From IMG/VR virus record IMGVR_UViG_3300010151_002808, positions 1-27,080 of that record: DNA of 27,080 nt; one strand, 5' to 3'. This document shows, in pieces, positions 23,594 to 27,080 of this stretch; position 1 is the stretch's first letter; the number at the start of each line of letters is the position of its first letter. The notes below the pieces were generated by a model. It was not told where the DNA came from. It did no database searches and worked only from the letters and a program-made list of their open reading frames with translations. Made by a program: the position numbers and the translations under genes. This DNA is from a virus.

Positions 23594-24199
23594 ATGCCAG
23601 GAAAAGCAAAATATTGTGAACATTGTAAAGGCTATGGAAGCCTTTTTGTTCAAGTAATTAAACGATTTGGAGATGACCGAATCAAGGAAAGGTATCCTGA
23701 AAACCCAGCAAAAGAACCCTGTGAGCCATGCAAAGGAACAGGCATGATATCTATTGAAACAGATAAAGTGCCAGTTTTTGATGTTGATGAACAGTCTTCA
23801 GCAAAGATAACCACAAGAGCTATAGAAGATAATGTCGTTTACGACATAGAAAAAGATGAAAAACCCAAAGCTCATGTAGAAACTGATCAAGAGTATGCAG
23901 ACAGAGTTGCTGAGGATCCTGGAGCTGACATAGACGTTCCGTCTGAAGCACCCGAACCTACTGAAGAAGATGAAAGCTTCAGCATGATGGATGCAAAAGA
24001 AAGCGTTAAGCAAAATCTAGACGAAGATGGTGAGGTTCTGTATAAAGAACAGCAAGAGGATGAGGAAGCTGAGCAAGAGGATGAGGAAGTTATAGACGTT
24101 ATAGATGAGCCAGAAGTTATTGATGAAAAACCTGTAGATAGAGATGATCCTGTAGTTTTTGAGGAAACGCCTGTAGAAGGAGATGAGATGTCATTATGA
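23594..24199 (+). CDS. CxxCxGxG zinc-binding protein with acidic tail
   Basis: A 201-aa protein. The N-terminus carries two DnaJ-like zinc motifs: CEHCKGYG (8-15) and CEPCKGTG (43-50), enough for one zinc site, whereas DnaJ has four motifs and two sites. No J domain is present. From about residue 55 it becomes increasingly acidic, with Glu/Asp/Gln/Val repeats (EQEDEEVIDVIDEPEVIDE) in the last third, probably disordered. AGGAGG lies 7 nt before the ATG, and the stop overlaps the next start by 4 nt. It could be a cochaperone-like adaptor for the neighbouring ATPase or a single-strand nucleic-acid handling protein. Confidence 0.7.
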   Translation: MPGKAKYCEHCKGYGSLFVQVIKRFGDDRIKERYPENPAKEPCEPCKGTGMISIETDKVPVFDVDEQSSAKITTRAIEDNVVYDIEKDEKPKAHVETDQEYADRVAEDPGADIDVPSEAPEPTEEDESFSMMDAKESVKQNLDEDGEVLYKEQQEDEEAEQEDEEVIDVIDEPEVIDEKPVDRDDPVVFEETPVEGDEMSL

Positions 24200-24654
24200 A
24201 CGAATCAGATATAACAGAAATTCTTTGGTATAAAGCTCTTGCAAAAAAAGCAACAGCTAAAGCTAAAGAGTTAGAAGCTGACATTCGCAAAGACTTTAAT
24301 GAGATTGGTCTTGACGCTACAGAAGTCGGCCCGTACAAACTACAACTCAGTCATCAGTCAGTTGACTGGGACGCTGATATTATAGATACTATTAAAACTA
24401 TCAATGGTGTCAGCGATGATGATAAAGAAAAGTTATTCATGCCTGTTAAACGTAAAGCTAATGGTGTTCATCTGAACTCTATTGGTAAAAAGTACGGCAA
24501 AACAGTTCAGGATAGAATAACAGAAGCTAGGCAAGAGTCTGGTGAAAGCTTTAAAATTACTACTGACAGAATGGAAAACAATATCATCGACAAAAGTGTT
24601 GACGAATTTTTAGAGTCAGCTAATGATGATGAAGAACAGGGGGACAACCTATGA
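24196..24654 (+). CDS. Hypothetical protein upstream of the RecT-like gene
   Basis: A 152-aa protein. Residues 8-35 form an Ala/Lys-rich helix, a beta-like part follows (GPYKLQLSHQSVDWD, 45-59), then a Lys/Asp-rich helical region and an acidic tail. It is not recognised. Genes beside phage annealing proteins often encode an exonuclease or a Gam-like nuclease inhibitor. No nuclease motif is visible; the helix-first layout is loosely compatible with Gam but is not evidence for it. It is linked by 4-nt ATGA overlaps to both neighbours, so the three proteins are probably made in fixed ratio. Confidence 0.75.
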   Translation: MNESDITEILWYKALAKKATAKAKELEADIRKDFNEIGLDATEVGPYKLQLSHQSVDWDADIIDTIKTINGVSDDDKEKLFMPVKRKANGVHLNSIGKKYGKTVQDRITEARQESGESFKITTDRMENNIIDKSVDEFLESANDDEEQGDNL

Positions 24655-25637
24655 GTGATAAAAAAGAAAACACTCCGAATGATGAGAACAGCAAGAATGA
24701 GAATACTCCAATGCCCTATAGTGACTTAAAGGCTATAGCTAAGGACTTTCATGAGTCTGGCTTTTTTCAGTCAATCAAAAATCCACAACAAGCGTTAGTT
24801 ACAATCATGGCTGGACGTGAAATGGGTATGGGGCCTTTTGAGGCAATGAGTAATGTGTATGTTATACAAGGTAGACCAGCATATTATGCTCATAAATATG
24901 GTGATATGATTAAAAGAACAGGTAAGTACAACTTCAAGGTTGAAAAGCTTACAGAAACAGAGTGTGTAATTGATTTCACAGAGAATGGGAAATCAATGGG
25001 GAAATCGGAATTTACGATGGAAGACGCCAAAAAAGCAGGTCTTAGTGGCACAAGTTGGACTAAGTATCCACGCAACATGCTTTACGCTAGAGCCATGTCT
25101 AATGGAGCTAGATGGTATTGTCCTGATGCATTTAATGGAGCTGCGTATGAACCCAGCGAACTTGGTGCAGAAGTAGTATACGATGAACAAGGCACACAAA
25201 CTGTCATATCAGTACCCGATGAAGATATAGTGGTTAAAGAAGCCACAACAACATCAGAACCTGTAGAAACATCTACAGAAACTGAGAATGAACAACAAGA
25301 TAATTTATTAGAAATTGACCACGAAACATCAAGGGCTGGCGTAGTTGTTACACAAGCGTCTGACTTTGAGATTGGTTCCTTTACAGAAAGGCAGTCGGCA
25401 AATGGTAACCCAATGGGCTCCATGTCGATTATTAGCAATTATACTTTACCAGCTGGCGTAGTAGCTAGGTGGGACGAGTATACTGTTTCTCCTTTCGTGT
25501 TCCAAGACAAGATTGATATGTATAGAGGTCTTGAAGCTGGAGACAAAGTGTTAGCAAAGCTAATCTTTGAGAATAAAGGCGATAAAAATTATCAAAACAT
25601 TGATGTTGTGATGAAGTATCCAAAAGATAACGAATAA
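24651..25637 (+). CDS. RecT-like single-strand annealing protein with C-terminal extension
   Basis: A 328-aa protein. Residues about 20-175 match a phage RecT-like family by pattern: the GREMGMGPFEAM block (55-66), IQGRPAYYAHKYGDMIKRTG (72-91), and YPRNMLYARAMSNGARWYCPDAF (139-161). Such proteins coat single-stranded DNA and anneal complementary strands during recombination and replication. A Glu/Thr-rich linker (185-220) follows, then a second region (225-328) with a beta-strand pattern (GDKVLAKLIFENKGD...) that may be an OB-like DNA-binding fold. GGGGGA precedes the start. No partner exonuclease is seen in the window. The family call is from remembered motifs, not a search. Confidence 0.65.
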   Translation: MSDKKENTPNDENSKNENTPMPYSDLKAIAKDFHESGFFQSIKNPQQALVTIMAGREMGMGPFEAMSNVYVIQGRPAYYAHKYGDMIKRTGKYNFKVEKLTETECVIDFTENGKSMGKSEFTMEDAKKAGLSGTSWTKYPRNMLYARAMSNGARWYCPDAFNGAAYEPSELGAEVVYDEQGTQTVISVPDEDIVVKEATTTSEPVETSTETENEQQDNLLEIDHETSRAGVVVTQASDFEIGSFTERQSANGNPMGSMSIISNYTLPAGVVARWDEYTVSPFVFQDKIDMYRGLEAGDKVLAKLIFENKGDKNYQNIDVVMKYPKDNE

Positions 25638-25651
25638 TTGGTTCCGTATCT

Positions 25652-25688
25652 GTTCTATGCACGCTTCAGGGCGTTGCGTGTATAGAAC
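25652..25688. repeat. 13-bp hairpin between RecT-like gene and next gene
   Basis: GTTCTATGCACGC (25652-25664) pairs with GCGTGTATAGAAC (25676-25688), one G-T, 11-nt loop. There is no T-run, so it is not a standard terminator. Its right arm runs directly into the phased GAACT repeats. Confidence 0.65.
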
Positions 25689-25740
25689 TAGAACTATATA
25701 GAACTATTTAGAACTTTAATGAACTTATTTTAGGAGAACT
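25683..25740. promoter_or_regulatory. Phased GAACT direct repeats
   Basis: GAACT occurs at 25685, 25691, 25701, 25711, 25721 and 25736. The four copies at 25691-25721 are spaced exactly 10 bp, close to one helical turn, and are separated by AT-rich spacers. Iteron-like or operator arrays look like this. The last copy overlaps the ribosome site of the next gene. Confidence 0.65.
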
Positions 25741-25741
25741 T

Positions 25742-25951
25742 ATGAGCTTAAGAGCTAAATTATACAACACCATTTACGAAAAGGTTTGTGATGAGGCAGA
25801 TGCTGTTGATTGGGGCGATCAGACTTATGAAGATAAGGTAGAATGGATACGCCAAGAAACACATAAAAGACAGTTAAAAGCTTACGACAAACCTGACACA
25901 CCTGATATCGATTCGATAGCAGAAAGAAACAACGAAAATTGGAGAACTTAA
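25742..25951 (+). CDS. Small acidic hypothetical protein
   Basis: A 69-aa protein, helical in its first 45 residues with acidic and aromatic positions (YEKVCDEADAVDWGDQTYED), and a Pro/Asp-rich end. It is unrecognised. AGGAG lies 8 nt before the ATG. It is the first gene after the phased-repeat region and is followed 2 bp later by the ParB-like gene, with which it is probably co-expressed. Confidence 0.75.
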   Translation: MSLRAKLYNTIYEKVCDEADAVDWGDQTYEDKVEWIRQETHKRQLKAYDKPDTPDIDSIAERNNENWRT

Positions 25952-25953
25952 CT

Positions 25954-26874
25954 ATGGTAAAGAAACTTAGCGAAGACAGGGTTAAAACAGTCATGGAGAC
26001 TGCAACTGTTTTTGAAGTAACACCAGATGAGTGCATAGTGGAAGACTATGGAAGGCCTTGCAAGCCACACAGAGTGAGAAAGCTAGTAAGGAATTGGGAT
26101 CAGAATGCAATGCAAATGCCGTTGCTAGCCGAATTAGAATACGATCCCAAAACAGGAAAAAGCTTATTTGCAATTCTTGATGGACAACACAGAATTAGGG
26201 CATTTGAAGAAAAGCATGCAAAGAATCATGCCTTTACTGCCCAAATAATTGATATAGATGAATTAACGTATGAAGAACGTGGAGCTCTTTATCTAACCAT
26301 TAACAATGAAAGAAAAGCATTAACACCAATAGAACAATTTATTGGTAGGCTTGAGATTGAAGAAGAAGCTGCTGTAACTATTTACGAAACCCTGAGAAGT
26401 ACAGGTGTAAAAGTTGGTGGTATCGACAAGACAATTAGAGCTAATCAGTACCCAGTCACTAACTCAATCAAAAAGATTGAAAGCATGTATAACAGGGGTA
26501 CTTTAAAAACAAGTATTGATTTGATTTTCAATGCTTACGCAAACAAAACTGAGGCACATAGTGACCAAGCATTTTCCGATAAGATGTTGCAATCAGTTGA
26601 CCAAATCGTGTATGCATTCAGGCATCCTTCAGGAGAACTTGAATACGATGAAGAAAGATTGATTGACACCATAGCCAAAAACCCAGCACATGTTTGGGTT
26701 ACGCAAAATACTATTGGAATGACATCGGAAAGAAAACAAGTGTATGCCGCACAGACAATACTACTTGCTTACAATAAAAACCTACCTAAAGCTAAACAAC
26801 TAGACACAGATAAAGTGTTCGATAGAAATTACAACTATCAAACTAGAAAAGCTTATGGAATTTTGAAGGGATAA
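25954..26874 (+). CDS. ParB/Srx-fold phage protein with DGQHR motif
   Basis: A 306-aa protein. DGQHR sits at residues 76-80 within FAILDGQHRIRAFEE, followed by ALYLTINNERKALTPIEQF, a layout typical of phage ParB-like nuclease-fold proteins (DUF6551/DGQHR-type). Related folds bind or cut DNA or bind CTP in true ParB. The residues after 130 are helical and unassigned. No HTH like that of chromosomal ParB is evident, so plasmid-type partitioning is not implied. I use the ATG at 25954 with GGAG 9 nt upstream; an in-frame TTG at 25939 overlaps the previous gene. The gene lies in the recombination/replication region, where a DNA-processing role is plausible. Confidence 0.75.
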   Translation: MVKKLSEDRVKTVMETATVFEVTPDECIVEDYGRPCKPHRVRKLVRNWDQNAMQMPLLAELEYDPKTGKSLFAILDGQHRIRAFEEKHAKNHAFTAQIIDIDELTYEERGALYLTINNERKALTPIEQFIGRLEIEEEAAVTIYETLRSTGVKVGGIDKTIRANQYPVTNSIKKIESMYNRGTLKTSIDLIFNAYANKTEAHSDQAFSDKMLQSVDQIVYAFRHPSGELEYDEERLIDTIAKNPAHVWVTQNTIGMTSERKQVYAAQTILLAYNKNLPKAKQLDTDKVFDRNYNYQTRKAYGILKG

Positions 26875-26876
26875 TT

Positions 26877-27080
26877 ATGATTGAAGTAACACGAGAAGAT
26901 AAGATAGACAAAATACTTGAGTATTGGGAAGAAGGTTGGTACGCCAATACTCTGCAAGACGCTTTTGATGAGTTTAAAGAACTTTACAAAGGCGAATTAC
27001 ACCAATTTACTAAATGGGACATTGCAGATATAGACGACCAATACGAAGAAGCATTGGAGTTTTTCAAGGAGCAAGAATGA
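26877..27080 (+). CDS. Small acidic hypothetical protein at window end
   Basis: A 67-aa acidic helical protein, rich in Glu, Asp, Trp and Tyr, with no recognised motif. It is complete: its TGA is the last three bases of the window. AAGGG lies 6 nt before the ATG, 2 bp after the ParB-like gene stop. The strong negative charge is typical of small early phage proteins. The function is unknown. Confidence 0.75.
   Translation: MIEVTREDKIDKILEYWEEGWYANTLQDAFDEFKELYKGELHQFTKWDIADIDDQYEEALEFFKEQE

Noticed and set aside
25954-26874. True ParB partition protein implying a plasmid-like prophage
   Set aside because: Only the DGQHR nuclease-fold part is visible. There is no ParA gene and no evident HTH or parS-like site beside it.

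Overview
The window is a contiguous piece of a tailed double-stranded DNA phage genome (Caudoviricetes-type). Evidence: a terminase large subunit with its C-terminal nuclease, a candidate small terminase, a portal protein, a scaffold-like protein and the first 27 codons of a likely major capsid gene lie on one strand. A dense block of small overlapping genes with recombination, zinc-binding and ATPase functions lies on the other. The DNA is AT-rich by eye (not computed) and most genes have good Shine-Dalgarno sequences, so a bacterial host is likely. The host, and whether the phage is lytic or temperate, cannot be told: no integrase or C1-type repressor is visible. No tRNA, CRISPR array or IS element was recognised.

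Layout. Positions 1-15696 are one leftward (minus-strand) packaging and virion operon, in transcription order: GIY-YIG (MUG113/T5orf172-type) protein, terS-like, terL, portal, 76-aa protein, a 1020-aa coiled-coil protein, a 2224-aa giant protein with an HExxH motif, scaffold-like protein, capsid start. Positions 15697-16494 are an ~800-bp divergent control region full of inverted repeats. Positions 16495-17185 are a short rightward unit (160-aa gene plus two tiny coupled ORFs) closed by a textbook terminator. Positions 17186-17595 are non-coding, with two perfect palindromes, a candidate structured RNA and a long AT-rich inverted repeat. Positions 17596-19186 carry five or six small coupled genes ending at a second strong terminator (about 19254-19288). 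Positions 19291-19406 are another candidate folded RNA around a 25-aa ORF. Positions 19436-27080 are a long rightward operon: small hypotheticals, a MoxR-type AAA+ ATPase, a VWA-domain protein, a 211-aa unknown, a CxxCxGxG zinc protein with an acidic tail, a 152-aa protein, a RecT-like annealing protein with a C-terminal extension, then (after a phased-repeat intergenic region) a 69-aa protein, a ParB-like DGQHR protein and a 67-aa protein.

How it fits together. The minus operon supplies genome packaging (terS/terL/portal), head assembly (scaffold and capsid) and two very large proteins between portal and scaffold, best read as internal or ejected virion proteins. The plus operons look like early/middle genes. 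Their core is a MoxR-VWA pair next to a single-strand-annealing recombinase, which suggests protein or DNA-complex remodelling during replication, but that role is inference. The strongest leads are the MoxR-VWA-centred module, the 15-unit 11-residue repeat in the 1020-aa protein, the HExxH motif in the giant protein, and the AGAAC/GAACT motif recurring in three intergenic regions, once with an exact 10-bp period.
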